A stretch of DNA of 64,000 nucleotides from Diabrotica undecimpunctata. Taxonomy: Eukaryota; Arthropoda; Insecta; Coleoptera; Chrysomelidae. This document shows positions 44,893-56,586 of this stretch, piece after piece. The translations under genes were made by a program, and so were the position numbers. Each line of letters begins with the position of its first letter. Position 1 is the stretch's first letter. Below the pieces are notes generated by a model. It saw only the letters and a program-made list of their open reading frames with translations. It had not been told where the DNA came from and searched no databases. Location of the stretch: the NCBI RefSeq assembly GCF_040954645.1, contig NC_092811.1, positions 84,143,063 through 84,207,062 on the forward strand, given 5' to 3'.

Positions 44893-47800
44893 TATATATA
44901 GACATATTGAACACAATAAATGATCAATATTATAATAATAAAAAGTAAAACAGTTCAACGAACTGGGGTGCGAGCCAAACTGAGTTGCTCTGGAGATCGA
45001 CGTGCGGAGTCTCCTACACTACTTCCAGAGGCTCGTCTCTTTGCGACAACATCTGAGATACACAAAATTATTAATTTTAATAGGGATAGGTCCACTAATC
45101 CACTTGACTATAGCAGGATGCTCCCTGACTAATAGTCAACACCACCGACATAAAACAAGGGTTGTCGAGACAGCTCAAAAAAAAATTGAAACGTGTCAAC
45201 TTCCTGAAGGGAAAGAAGCACTAAGGGACAGATTTGCCAAAGCAAAGTGGTATTCTATGTACTAAGTACTAGGGTATCAGTGCTGTACTGACCCCACGCC
45301 AAAAAAAAATTTGGAAAGGAAACGAATCCTCTCCAGGATAAAGTTCGCGTTAGCGCAACTCTTCCTGTACACGGGCCACGGAGGGGTTGAATAGTCGCTG
45401 GAGAAGGTAGCAAAGATTAAGTACGCAAAGGCGTAAAGGGAATCAACTAAAAAATTAAAAATTAAGAATGGACTGAACATTTTAGAAGAAAGGTATTAAA
45501 ATTTTAAGAAAACCGATTTATTCGGTTTCAGACAAATCTGAATTATCCGACGAAATACTGACAGGTTGATAAGCTTTTAGGTCTGAATAAAACAAATAAA
45601 TAAACAAAAATCACGACATATTTACATGCAAAATTAAACTGGATGCTCGATTTGATGAATCGACATCAGGTGCAGTTCGTTGGCTATTAGGCACAACGAC
45701 CAATGGCAGATTTCTATAAACATGGCTCTAACCTAACCAAAAGTGTGGAACAGACCAGTGTTAAAGTTTCTGGGAGCGAAAAGAAGGATGCTTCCAGCTC
45801 AACAAAGGCGGGTGGCCAACTAAGTAGTTTTAGCAAGTTTCGCTATGGTTATCCACTAGGTAGACAACCTAAATAGCATCAAACAATAATAAAGTTGACT
45901 ATGACAGTCAAGCAATGAATGAATTTCCAACCACTGGTTGAAAATTGAACTAACGCAAAAGAAGAAAGACAGGATGGCCAATAGTTCCATAAGAATATCC
46001 TCTGGGATTGATCACAGCGGAAAATTTCCAACAAGGAGACTCCCAAAAGGACAAAAGAAGAAAATAAATCCAAACCGTTAATACACATCTTGGAGAAGAA
46101 GAAAGAAAATGGGTTTATGGCATACAAGCCACAATCGCTACACAAACAGTTCAGTTTCAAACTGTTGTTTCCAAAAGAAACAAAAAAAGGAATCGTAAGA
46201 GTCTTCCACGAAACAAAAACTTACGATAAGACTTAAAAGGAACGGAAGATTCATTACAATCTTCAAAGAAATAGAAAAATATTACAATCCATCGTCAATA
46301 AAAAAAAATCGTGATGTTGGATGTAACACACCACAACAATAAAAAAAGTTGAACAGTAAAACATTTTTGACACCTAATTGAATCCAATGGTCGTCATACA
46401 AATCACAAAGAAATGTTTACCATTCTTTAGCAGAACTCCAATAGAGTCAAAATAATATAAACTTTTAATTCTCAGTGGGTCATTTAACGGTAGTACCAGA
46501 ACTATTTCAATTGTTAAACAAACGTGGTCTTAACGTCGACATAAAGATAAAAGGTAAATTCACAATAGGCGGCAGCGGGTTGTTTCACCTCTGTATATAC
46601 AAAGAGTCACAATAGACAACAGCAAACTACTTCAACCTCACTTGTACCATATCGTGAACACAAGATAATAAATGAAAGCTTTTGAGCCTTAGCCAAAAGT
46701 CTCAAAGCAAAAGATATATGTGGTCTAATAAACTATTAGAAGACCGCAAAAATGTCAACGACAAAAAAAGAAAGCTGCTGCTTATACAACAGTCTGACAT
46801 CACACAAATAACTCAAGATACAATAATACAGGTCACGTGCCTGTACGTCCTACAGGACATCTCGAGAAAAGAAAAAGGTAAAACCACAAATAACAATAAA
46901 TTCCAGTACCAAAAACATACTTCTACTACATCTGACCTCACAAAGACATAAAATTAACATAACAGAAGGAGAATAACAATATTTCCGCTCTATATTCTCA
47001 ACAAAGACGCCTTAGGCAGAGAGAAACGAAGTCATATCATTACTTCCTTATACATGCAAAACAAAAGAACCATGGACTGTAAATTATAGAAAGCATTTTC
47101 CTTTTCAGGAAATAAAATTTTCTTTTCAAAGTACGAAAAAGTTAAACTATGAAAAAATAAATTTTTAAAATAAACGAAAAACAAATTAAAAAGAAAATTT
47201 ATCAGGTAACAGATTAAACATATTAAAAACATCCAAGATCAAAGAACTCAACTTCAAATCCTCGCAAAAAAATATTTCGCGTAAGTATTCTACACGAATC
47301 CAGATAACATATTTTAAAATTAGGTAGGTCGGGACAGCCTGTATATAGATATAGTTCCCGGCTGTTTTCGGCGAATAGAAACAATGAATCAAGGTCAAGA
47401 AATAAAATTCACTTAATTGATTTTTCAAATAACGAACGCTAAAAGCCATTTCGTTTATTTAAAATAAACACATTGAGGAATATAATTATTATGGTTCTAT
47501 CAACAAATAAGACTGAACTGCAAAGAAAATGAATTGAGGACTAGAATATAAAATGCTTGAACATATTAGCCGGAATAAATTCAAGGTTTCAATCCATACC
47601 AAACACTTATAAAGAAATAAACAAAGTTCATTTTTCACTTATGGAATGTTTACCTTAGGCAAACGGGGAATAAACAGACGATTATCTTACCATTCAAAAT
47701 ACGACCATTAAAATGCACACGTAATAAACATTCCAAATACGTATTATGTATTTCACAAAATTAAAAATACGACGAGAATATTTCTACGCGATTAAATTAA

Positions 47801-47963
47801 AGGAAAACGAAAATCGTACCAGTTAAACTGATTAAACAAAAATTGGGTAAAAGCAAATACACAAACAACTTGAGTCTAAAATACGAAATGTAAACAGAAA
47901 TCATAAACATATTACGTTGTTTTTATAATGAAGATACACGCTCCACGATTGGCGCGCCATTTA
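43120..47963. other. Interior of the LTR element, non-coding
   Basis: 4.84 kb with no recognised protein on either strand. A direct repeat of about 60 bp (TTCGGAAGC(G/A)TAGAGTC onward) occurs at about 43650 and 43760. An 18-bp minisatellite, GGTCAACTTCGGGTAG, occurs three times at 44080-44131. An (AT)n tract spans about 44819-44900. Short frames such as 45277-45480 and 47186-47449 on the - strand match no family I know. Confidence 0.6.
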
Positions 47964-49080
47964 TGTAACGCTTGCCGTGCTACAATAATATTACAAGGCC
48001 AGAATCGCTCGTTGTCGAAGAGAATAGGGCGGGGTTATAGAAACTATATCGTATTTTAAATTCAAGCACAATTAGATAATATGAAATTATTATTTATTAT
48101 TGGACGCCACCCCTGGTTTATCCTCGAAGGGGAAGAGCAAAAAAAAATTAAGATTTATTGAAAGTTTACAAGAAAACTATTCTTTATTATTTCTTAGTAA
48201 TGAACAAAAAGAAAACATTAAAAGTTACGTCATCTCAAAGGGATACCAAAATATTATTTTATGTTAACATTATCATAAACAAAAAATCTTTGTATCGTAT
48301 TAAATTAAGAATTGGTTATAAAGAAAATGAATGTATATATATATTAACCCCAAATTTCGAAATTTGTTTACATTGAAAATAATATAGTTATTTATCAACT
48401 AGGAACAATGAAGAAAATAAACCTTTAAATTAAATTAGAACACTTCACTATATTTTCATTTTTTTTTTGAGTTCATAATCATTTCTGTTGTCTTGAAAGT
48501 AGGTATAATAAAAATTGGTACAACCTTAATCTGCTCTGTTTCTCTTCTTATTTAATCAGTCACCAAATAAACCATTGATTCAGCTACGTACTATATAAAA
48601 TCACCACCATCCTAGATAAGAGTTGTTAGGGATTCCAAAAAAAGATACTGCTACTGGGCCATGATCTGGAATAACTCCATAGCAATACTATCTTGCGACG
48701 AGTATTAGAAATATAATATCAGCATTATAGCCTCTCCAATAAGGGTCTAAAAAAATAAATATCTATCTGAAATATGGACAAAAAAAGGATTTATTTGCTC
48801 ACCTCTGAATTGAGACCCACTTTGGAAACACGTCTTAACGGTTGGACGGTCTTAACAGAAAAGAGCGAAGCGCTATCATGGCGCCTGAATCTGGAAATTG
48901 GGCGTGAGTGACAAGTTGAAAAATATGCTCATCTACCGGATATATTTGGGAATTACAGAAGAATCCTTGAGTCGGCTACAGGTAGGTACTTGACAGATAG
49001 ATGGGGCTATTAGTTTTATTAAAAAAAAATATAATCGAAATATATAATGAGTTTCTTTTAAATCTTTTGAAACGGTTACA
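47964..49080 (-). repeat. LTR (5' LTR in element orientation)
   Basis: 1117 bp, nearly identical to 42002-43119. The PBS-like sequence lies four bases inside it on the - strand. Confidence 0.92.
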
Positions 49081-49162
49081 ATTTCTTTTTGATGACGGTG
49101 TCAATTTGACGGCACGTCACCAGTTGCACGACAACTGTGGCACGTCACCAGTTAAGGGTTAA

Positions 49163-51114
49163 GCCCTTGTTAAGGTGTGGGTGGAGACACTCTAAATATT
49201 GTTAGCTTGCTGTCTCCATTGGCTGCAATTCTGTACCAGATGGACAACTTCATGAAGGGATTTTTCCACCAATATTCATTTAATCTTCTCATCGTGTTGG
49301 AGATCTCCTTTTGATATACAAATATAGATACCTCTATATTCATTAGTACTGCTTTGTTGTAAGTTCCATACCTTTCAAAATACTCTACCTTAAACGACTA
49401 TCTGTAGATAGTAAAGTGTGAACTCTAGTATTTCTGCGATCTTGCTCTTCAGGGTCATCACAAATTAGCATGTAACTCCATGTAACTATTGCTCAGAAGA
49501 AGAAGATCCATGAAAATCTAAAATAATGAAATATTAAAATTAAGAATTTATGACTTTTTTATAAAATAAGGCCAATTTTAGGAATGCAATTATAAGAGTT
49601 AGAAGTTTTTTTTTAAATAAGGGGCAACTTTTAGGAATACAATGATAAGAGTTAACAGTTTTAATGATTTTAAAATATATATAGTATATAAATATAAGAT
49701 TAATGTTGGTTAAGATTTAAAGGTAATTTAACTACAAAAACAAAATGTACAAAATAGTATAGAGTTTGTATTTACTATTTACAAAAGTTTGGTATAATTA
49801 GGTGCTGTTCTTACCTGGTGCTTGTAAAAATAAACTCCTAATCCTCAGAATGTTTATTTGCCCAACTTTAACTTTCACCCATCAGCAAAAAATATTCTTT
49901 TGATTGGGAATACTATACCATTTTGGTAATGTAACCTTCTTCTTCTCTTCTTCCTTCTTCTCTTATAGCAGTGTTTATTAGATATATAAAAATTGATGTA
50001 TAATGTTTTTATCACCTATTTCTAAAATTTGGGATACGATGTTTTTATAACGCCATTTGCAACTTGCAAAGGCGTGGATTACAATGTTGCCACATTTTTT
50101 TGGTGGATGCTCATAATTCTTTAGAAATAAGTTATTGTAAATTTAAGTGGTGATTTTAGTAGAATTTGCTACATTATTTTTTTTTTTTTGAGTGTAATAT
50201 TGTATAGTGTAGTATAATCATTATTTGGGTAAATATGCAAAACTCGTGAAACCATGGCAACAGCACTTACATCAACGTCATAAGTCTCTTGCTATGTCAT
50301 ACCCCCCACCTAACGTGACTAGTAGCGCCGCCGCCATTACGAACGGCTGGGCCCATACAAATCACTCTCCCCACCCATCCTATTCCACTGACACTATTTG
50401 TGGTATATACTCTGGGGAAGCAGAGCCGAACTTCGATTTGAGTACTATATGTTGTTTTACAGGGGGCGATCAATAGTTTAACAACTTGCTTTACACATTG
50501 TCCATTATTTAATGTATACTGAATCGTAAAATTTCGTCATTTAGATCTACATTATTTTTTTTTCTCAATTGTTATCACATTAGCAGTCACGAATGACTGT
50601 TTTTGTGGCCAATCGATTTTCAAAAATTGGTCAAAAGTGGTACCTCTGCTATTTAAGAAAAAGAGAATATGTTCTAAGCCTTGATCTTTAACGCAAGTTA
50701 CTATCGCAAGTTAGCTTTATTTTTCGAGCTGATTGCTGGGTATTTTGTTCCGACTTTTGATTTTCACCCAGTGCAAATCCAAGGTACAAGGCCTTTCATT
50801 CTTAACTGTTTATTGACATTAGCTTTCCACTGAGAGAAATTAGCCTGTCATCTATCATATCTTTTGTCACCCTAAAACTGAAAATATGTAATTAATAAAT
50901 GCAGCATAACTGTAAAGATTGTAGTGTTATATATTAGATAAAAATGAAAACAAGAGACATTTTCTTATACATATTAAACAAAAATTTCGTTTTGTCAAAA
51001 TTATCCTTAATTGATCTTCTAACTTTTTAATATAAATAGAGTAAATTTATTAAACAATGATTTATTCACTCATTGACTGTACTTATAAACATCTTAATTG
51101 TTTTAATATTTTAG
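49163..51114. other. AT-rich DNA upstream of the CTL exon, presumably intron
   Basis: No further CTL exon is recognised. An 83-codon frame at 50225-50476 (TTG start) is less AT-rich than its surroundings and reads NGWAHTNHSPHPSYSTDTIC; it has no family I can name and is possibly chance. The stretch from about 50900 to 51114 ends in a normal splice acceptor. Confidence 0.4.
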
Positions 51115-51347
51115 ACCTTCCTCTTTTTGGGTGTAACCATCGCTCTATGGTTTTACTTTTGTCTTTGGATCGAAAGCTCAGGAACACTAACGGAAACTCG
51201 AGCAAATGTATTCTATTACAAGAAAGATGGTTGGATGAAGTTTACAAGATGGTACAACTTTTTTGGTATGCTGTGGATGGCTCAGTTTATTATAGGTTGC
51301 CAGCATATGGTCATAGCTGGGGCTGTTAGCATATGGTACTTCAAAAG
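51115..51347 (+). CDS. Choline transporter-like protein (SLC44/CTL), internal exon
   Basis: SLC44 proteins are multi-span membrane proteins that move choline and related amines. This 233-bp exon is bounded by acceptor TTTTAG and donor GTAAGC. It starts in phase 0 and ends two bases into a codon. It encodes TFLFLGVTIALWFYFCLWIE, a membrane helix, then an extracellular-type loop with a tryptophan-rich stretch FTRWYNFFGMLWMAQF, then IIGCQHMVIAGAVSIWYFKR, the conserved WxxQF...MVIAGAxxxWYF signature. The split arginine codon completes with the first base of the exon at 61230. Exons before it lie outside the window or are unrecognised. Confidence 0.92.
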
Positions 51348-51984
51348 GTAAGCTACAATGAAAGCAGATTAAATATTTAATAAAAATTTTGTGATTTTAA
51401 ATTGAAATATATTGTTAATAAAAGGCAATCATAGAGAAGGATTTTGACCTAGCTGTTATTTTCAACGATGTTGAAAACAACGTTTATAATATACTTTTTG
51501 TCACAGACACAATGATGAACAAGAAAATAAATTGAATTTCAAAAATATCGAGTGAATACTAAATATTTTGACCACAATAAAGATTAAAATAATCGAATTG
51601 ATGAATCATGTACCATTAAAACCTAATGTTTTGCTATTTCTTTGTTGGAAGTGGAAAAGTTGTTTCATAATTGGTTATGTAAAAAAATTGGTAAGAAAAT
51701 AGTTTATTTATTTGCGATCATATTTGAATTACTCTTTTAACTTTAGTTTTACTTCAGTACAAAACAATTAGGTACGAAAGAAAGATGCAGTGGTAGCGCT
51801 TCACTGTTAGCATCTAAAATAATCATACAAGGGGCGAAGTGAAAAAAATCACAACATTGTAGAAAGACTAACTTCACCTGCTGCTCTCGACATGATTAAT
51901 TTTAGAATAAAAGAGTAAAAAGAACAATTCATCACAAATATCTTTTTTGTCTGTTGTCTGACTATCATAAATAAGATTCGCGTA

Positions 51985-52340
51985 ACTCAGATGGCTATGG
52001 AGTGCCAGATGTTGGGTGTCTCTGATAGACCGAATCCCAAACGAAGAAATACGTCGTAGAACAAAAACAACAGACGCCATCAAAAAAATTGCGTCGTTAA
52101 AATGGAATTGGACAGGACACGTCGCCAGATTATCAGACAACCGATGGACAAAACGTATTTTAGAGTGGAGAGCAAGGCATGAAGCAATACGGAGCAGAGA
52201 ACGCCCACCAACTAGATGGACTGACGACCTCAAGCGTGTTGGCAATAACTGGATACAAGCCGCACAAGACAGAGACAGATGGAAAGAGCTGAGGGATACC
52301 TATTCTAGCCGTGGACGCATACAGGTTGATGATGATGATG
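51985..52340 (+). pseudogene. RTE-like LINE RT tail in the CTL intron
   Basis: It reads SLIDRIPNEEIRRRTKTTDA, then LKWNWTGHVARLSDNRWTKR, then PPTRWTDDLKRVGNNWIQAA and DRDRWKELRDTY. This is the conserved tail of RTE-like LINE RTs, here ending in a GAT repeat (52326-52340). It is 5' truncated, without a catalytic domain. Confidence 0.85.
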
Positions 52341-52659
52341 ACCAGAAGAGTATAGTAACATCATGTCTTGATCACTTGGATCATAGTTCTCCATCTTTAT
52401 CTGTCTTGTCCTTCTAGGCAGGCTTCATGTAGATCATCTTTAATTATTTCTTTGTATTTACATATTATATAGTATATATAAGACCTTGTTCGCGATCGTT
52501 TGCCATTCATTTTACTTTTAACGAGCAGTTTTGTTTTCTAGATCTTCTTTTTTTCTCGCTATATATACGAAATGTTTGAGTAGTACAGATTTTTTGTTGT
52601 TGATGAAATTTAATAATTGCCATATAAAGCATATGGCGTTATAAAAAAGATTAATGTGT

Positions 52660-53292
52660 TTAGTAATTTTAATTTATTTGATTGGAATACTGCTTAGTAT
52701 TTCTCTATATGAGATTTATCCAAAAGTTAGTTTTATAGCAAAATCTTATCAGAAATACCAATACATATCAAAAAGGATTATAATGACAAATATAAGAATG
52801 GAGAAAGACGAACTGAACATGATTGGAGTATACAGCCCAGAAAATAACTACCCTCAAACAATAAGAGAAATATTTTATAACAACTTACCAGTAATAGACC
52901 AAGTCAGAGGAAAGATGATAATTCTGTGGGATTTCAATGCTCGAATAGGCATCGAAGTAATACCCGGAATCAAGCAAAAACATAACGAAAATGTTCAAAA
53001 CTAAAATAGTGAACTAATGACAAACTTCTGCACAAATAACGAACTTATAATAAAGAGCACATTTTTTTGCCACAAAGACTAACACAAATATGCATTCAAT
53101 GATACCTCTGGCTAAAGGTCCATAATGGATTATGTTATAATCAATAGTTCACTCTATAATATACGTCTATCAAAAATAATCAACGTAAGATACCTTAACT
53201 CAGCACATGTAGGTAGCAACCATTGCCTTGTATTATATAAAATAAAAATCATCATAAAATACAGCACACCCGCGAGAGCGGCAGCAACATAA
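52660..53292 (+). pseudogene. RTE-like LINE endonuclease fragment
   Basis: MTNIRMEKDELNMIGVYSPE, then NNLPVIDQVRGKMIILWDFN with W where glycine is normal (GDFN), and ARIGIEVIPGIKQKHNENVQ. After stops it continues NSELMTNFCTNNEL, MDYVIINSSL and GSNHCLVLYKIKI. These are endonuclease motifs in order. The DD82E transposon is inserted at its 3' side, and 57355-57560 may be its continuation. Confidence 0.8.
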
Positions 53293-53617
53293 TAGGCGAG
53301 CGGTTTACCCCTATAAGCAGAGCATCAACCGACTAAAATTCTTTTTGCATTACTAATGCAATGCACCAAACCTTTTTTATTCGATTCTATATATTTTTCC
53401 AAGATGAAATGTATTTTTTTTTAATTTTTACAAGTGGGCCGGCAATTGTTATTAACAAATAACTTATACAAAAAAGCAATTTCACCGAATTGTTTCGGAA
53501 TCAACTTTTTTAGGTGTATCTCATCAAAATAAACACTTTTTCTCTCCTGATAATTTTTCGAAAAATGCTTCCTTTTCGAGTTATTTGCATTTTTTTGTTG
53601 AAAAAATGCCGTAATTA

Positions 53618-54717
53618 GTGATTTTTGGGATTTTTTTTTCTAAAAAACTAATAAATGTATTGCAATTTTACAGATAGCTTTATAATCTTTAAACCGTCGA
53701 GTACAAGTTAGAAACCAAAACGTGGACCCAAATATTTCGAATATGCCTTTCGAGAGTATCCCGCTAAGCGTGTACAGCGGTTGAGGTGCTGTAGGCGCTA
53801 AAAAAAATGCATCTAATGAAAAATTACCACCTTCGAAACCAGCATTATTACAACATTACTTAAGAGCAAAGTGGCAAATAAATGAATGGATTTAAGCAAA
53901 AAACAATATTATTTCATCTCTTGATCCATTAACCCATGGTTGGACAATGGAAAATAATTGTTTCGATTTTAATTATTTTGAAGGCGAAACTAGTTTAGAT
54001 ATGTTACAAAAGTATTTCTGCTCATGTACCGGAAAATGTTCTACGAAAAATTGTAATTGTATTTCCTATAATTTAGAATGCTGCGCAGTATGTGCATGTA
54101 CACCAGAGAATTGTAAAAATGATAAAGACGACTTTATTGAAGACAATGAAATCAGCTTATTAGATGGAAATCCTGTTGTTGTTGACGAAAATTTTCAAAT
54201 TATTGACAATTAAAACGATGTATAATTAATATTAAATTTTAATTTTATTATATTTTTCAATGAAAATTAATTATATATTGCTTAATGTATTTCACTGTAA
54301 TAAAACATTCAATAATATAGTCACCACGTATATTAAAAGAAAAATTACATTATTATAGCATTGTAAAAAGTTAATTTTAATTGTTTTAATTATAATATGT
54401 CTATATAAATATAATTAGAGATATCTTTTTTTTTTAATAAATTGTACGTAATATTTGTATTGAATTAATTTTTTAAATTTAAACAAATATTTCTAAGTGC
54501 CGCACGCCTGTATCGCCGCAACCGCTGTACACACTTAGCAGTAGACTGCTCGAAAGGCATAATCGAAATATTTGGGTCCACGTTTTTAGCAAGAGAGAAA
54601 AAAATTATCCTTGTCAAAATATTCTAACTTGTACTCGACGGTTTAAAAATTATAAAGCTATTTGTAGAATTGCAATTCATTTAGTAGTTTTTTAGAAAAA
54701 AAAATCCCAAAAATCAC
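53618..54717 (+). mobile_element. 1.1 kb foldback element nested in the left TIR
   Basis: It begins GTGATTTTTGGGATTTTTTT and ends in the complement, AAAAAAATCCCAAAAATCAC, with TA duplicated on both sides (53616-17 and 54718-19). The arms, about 53618-53795 and 54505-54717, are long and share ACCGTCGAGTACAAGTTAGA and GTGGACCCAAATATTTCGA blocks. The right arm has an extra segment of about 30 bases. Between the arms lies a gene fragment encoding a Cys-rich domain. The TA target and long arms suggest a Tc1/mariner-type non-autonomous element that has captured sequence. Confidence 0.88.
53822..54213 (+). pseudogene. Captured Cys-rich (CXC/TSO1-like) protein C-terminus
   Basis: The frame reads LPPSKPALLQHYLRAKWQIN, then EWI, a TAA at 53894, and on to PLTHGWTMENNC. 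It has a compact cysteine cluster: KYFCSCTGKCSTKNCNC and then NLECCAVCACTPENCKN, followed by an acidic tail to the stop at 54211. The arrangement of CxC, KCxxKxCxC and LxC repeats resembles Tesmin/TSO1-like CXC zinc domains. The LPPS/T...QHxxRAxxQ lead-in occurs in uncharacterised insect proteins that I believe are transposon-encoded (from memory). It has no start of its own beyond the internal ATG 53947. Confidence 0.6.
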
Positions 54718-55233
54718 TATAATTGGTTTCAAATGAGTGTAGAGTAATAAATCATGAAGTGTCATAAAATTTGCCTGAATTTCGGTGTCGTCATGGGCGT
54801 AGGCAAATGGACGGATGTCAACTTCGTCGTCAAAAATTGATGTACCTCGAAATATCATATTTTGGATATTTTGTGATAACCAATTTTATTTAATTTTTCG
54901 ATTAACTTATTCTTCAAACTCGTATTCCATTATATGGTCATTAAAGCTTATTACATTTTTATTTATAAAAACAAATTCACTTCCTTACTGAACGAATAAA
55001 AGCATTAGAAGAAACTGATAAGGGTATGACGCACCTCCTAATATTACTAAGAACTAAAATAAATCAACATGAAGACTAATAACGCGTAATGAGGTTTTAC
55101 TTACACTTTCATTATAATCCCTCTTTTATTTTATTATTATCATTCGACATTCGACATTCGAGTTAGTAATTGTTACTACACCAATTAAACGTACAGTAAT
55201 ATTGTGATATAGAAATAGTGAAAAAGTTATAAA

Positions 55234-56586
55234 ATGGCGACATTTACTCCAAAGAAAAGAGGTGTAAAAAATTCTCCGCTATCTGTTAGTGAAAAAGTTA
55301 TAATTTTAAATGTATATGATTGCATAAAACACGATCACCCTAGTTTGTCTGTGCAAGAAAGTGTTGAGCGATGTGCCCGAATGACTGGAATTGGACAGTC
55401 CACGATTTTTAAATTATTGCGAGAAAGAAAGATATCAGGCCAGTTAAGTCCATGCAAGAGAAAATCAGGAATACCAATAAAAATCTTAGGTGAAGACACC
55501 AAACGTGACATTCGAAGAAAAGTTCATTCGTTTTATTTTAAAAAGGAAATACCCACCCTTGACAAAATACTAATGGAGATAAGCCAAGATAACGGTATTC
55601 CTTTGATATCCAGAAAACTTTTATGGAAAACTTTAAAAAGTATGAATTTTTCCTGGGAAAAGCACAATCGAAAGGCACTATTACTGGAAAGTGATGAAAT
55701 CATTTGCTGGAGACGAAAATATTTGAGAACTATAAAACAGTACCGCAGAGAGCACAAGAAAATTTTTTATCTTGATGAGACGTGGATAAACGAAGGTTAT
55801 ATAGTCCAAAAAATGTGGCAAGATAAAAATGTAACAAGTGCTCGCCAAGCTTTCATAGAAGGCCTTTTGACGGGTATTAAAGTGCCTTCGGGAAAAGGGA
55901 AGAGGCTTATAATTGCTCACATTGGAAGCGAAGAAGGATTTTTAAAAGAAGGTTTGTTAAGCTTTGAGTCGTGTCGGACGGGAGATTATCATGAGGACAT
56001 GAATTCGGATGTCTTCGAAGACTACTTCGGGGAAATGTTAAAATTTCTTCCAGCTGATTCGGTCGTGGTTATGGATAATGCAAGCTACCATTCAAGGCGC
56101 ATAGAGAAGGTACCAACTTCAGCTTGGAGAAAGCAAGAAATTATTAACTGGCTGTCAAATAAAGGTATTCAGTTTGAGACGAATTCAATAAAGAAGGAAC
56201 TACTAGCCGTAGTAAAACAACATAAATCTCGATTCATAAAATATGCCGTAGAAGATGTAGCAGAAAAGTATAAAGTAACTGTGCTACGCCTACCGCCTTA
56301 TCATTGCGAATTAAATCCCATAGAACTTATATGGGCACAAGTTAAAGGATATGTTGCAAGGCACAATACCACATTTAAAATGAAAGATGTCAAGGTATTG
56401 TTTGATCAAGCCATTATGGAAATCACATCAGAAAACTGGCAAAAAGCAATCCAGCATGTTTTAAAAGAGGAAGATAAAATGTGGAAACTGGACAACTTGG
56501 TCGATCAGGTGGTTGACCCTATAATTATAACACCAGGGGATGATGACAGTTCTTCGGATGAAGACTATAGTGATGTAGAATTGTAA
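55234..56586 (+). CDS. Tc1/mariner-superfamily transposase with DD82E triad, apparently intact
   Basis: 450 codons from ATG 55234 with no break. N-terminal residues 15-75 form a helix-turn-helix region (SEKVIILNVYDCI, GIGQSTIFKLLRERK) expected to bind the TIRs, followed by a second DNA-binding helical segment. The catalytic triad is D181 in KIFYLDETWIN, D281 in SVVVMDNASYHSR, and E364 in PPYHCELNPIELIWAQVK. Exactly 82 residues separate the second D from E, far more than the 30-41 of ordinary Tc1/mariner enzymes. The extra length holds NWLSNKGIQFETNSIKKELL. The C-terminus is acidic (DDDSSSDEDYSDVEL). A DD82E family named Sailor has been described within this superfamily (from memory). Intact ORF, TIRs and TSD suggest recent activity, though the left TIR is now split. 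Confidence 0.93.
   Translation: MATFTPKKRGVKNSPLSVSEKVIILNVYDCIKHDHPSLSVQESVERCARMTGIGQSTIFKLLRERKISGQLSPCKRKSGIPIKILGEDTKRDIRRKVHSFYFKKEIPTLDKILMEISQDNGIPLISRKLLWKTLKSMNFSWEKHNRKALLLESDEIICWRRKYLRTIKQYRREHKKIFYLDETWINEGYIVQKMWQDKNVTSARQAFIEGLLTGIKVPSGKGKRLIIAHIGSEEGFLKEGLLSFESCRTGDYHEDMNSDVFEDYFGEMLKFLPADSVVVMDNASYHSRRIEKVPTSAWRKQEIINWLSNKGIQFETNSIKKELLAVVKQHKSRFIKYAVEDVAEKYKVTVLRLPPYHCELNPIELIWAQVKGYVARHNTTFKMKDVKVLFDQAIMEITSENWQKAIQHVLKEEDKMWKLDNLVDQVVDPIIITPGDDDSSSDEDYSDVEL

Larger units (their letters stand above)
42002..49080 (-). mobile_element. Young non-coding LTR retrotransposon (LARD-like)
   Basis: Two direct repeats of 1118 and 1117 bp, each starting TGTAAC and ending GTTACA, enclose 4.84 kb. 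A 4-bp duplication ATTT flanks the whole (41998-42001 and 49081-49084). On the - strand the sequence next to one LTR is TGGCGCGCCAATCGTGGAG (47959-47941), a primer-binding-site-like start. Next to the other LTR it is GTGGGGAGGGCTG (43132-43120), a polypurine tract. So the element reads on the - strand. I find no gag, protease, RT or integrase in the interior, so it must depend on a helper. Confidence 0.85.
37987..49162 (+). mobile_element. piggyBac element with TTAA target sites, expanded by nested insertions
   Basis: TTAA at 37987-37990 is followed by the terminus CCCTTAACTGGTGACGTGCC. The right terminus ends in the complement, GGCACGTCACCAGTTAAGGG, followed by TTAA at 49159-49162. TTAA target sites are diagnostic of piggyBac. 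The right end has an extra 28 bp that repeats AACTGGTGACGTGCC inside the terminus. A transposase C-terminal zinc tail survives at 41586-41690. Most of the 11.2 kb is later insertions: a - strand LINE (about 38130-41560) and an LTR element (42002-49080). Confidence 0.88.

Noticed and set aside
44920..45265. Overlapping + strand ORFs inside the LTR element as a gag remnant
   Set aside because: The PBS and PPT put the element on the - strand, and the peptides show no gag or zinc-knuckle features.
50225..50476. 83-codon ORF upstream of the CTL exon as a host exon
   Set aside because: No splice-site pair in matching phase, no match to the CTL sequence expected before TFLFLGV, and a non-ATG start.
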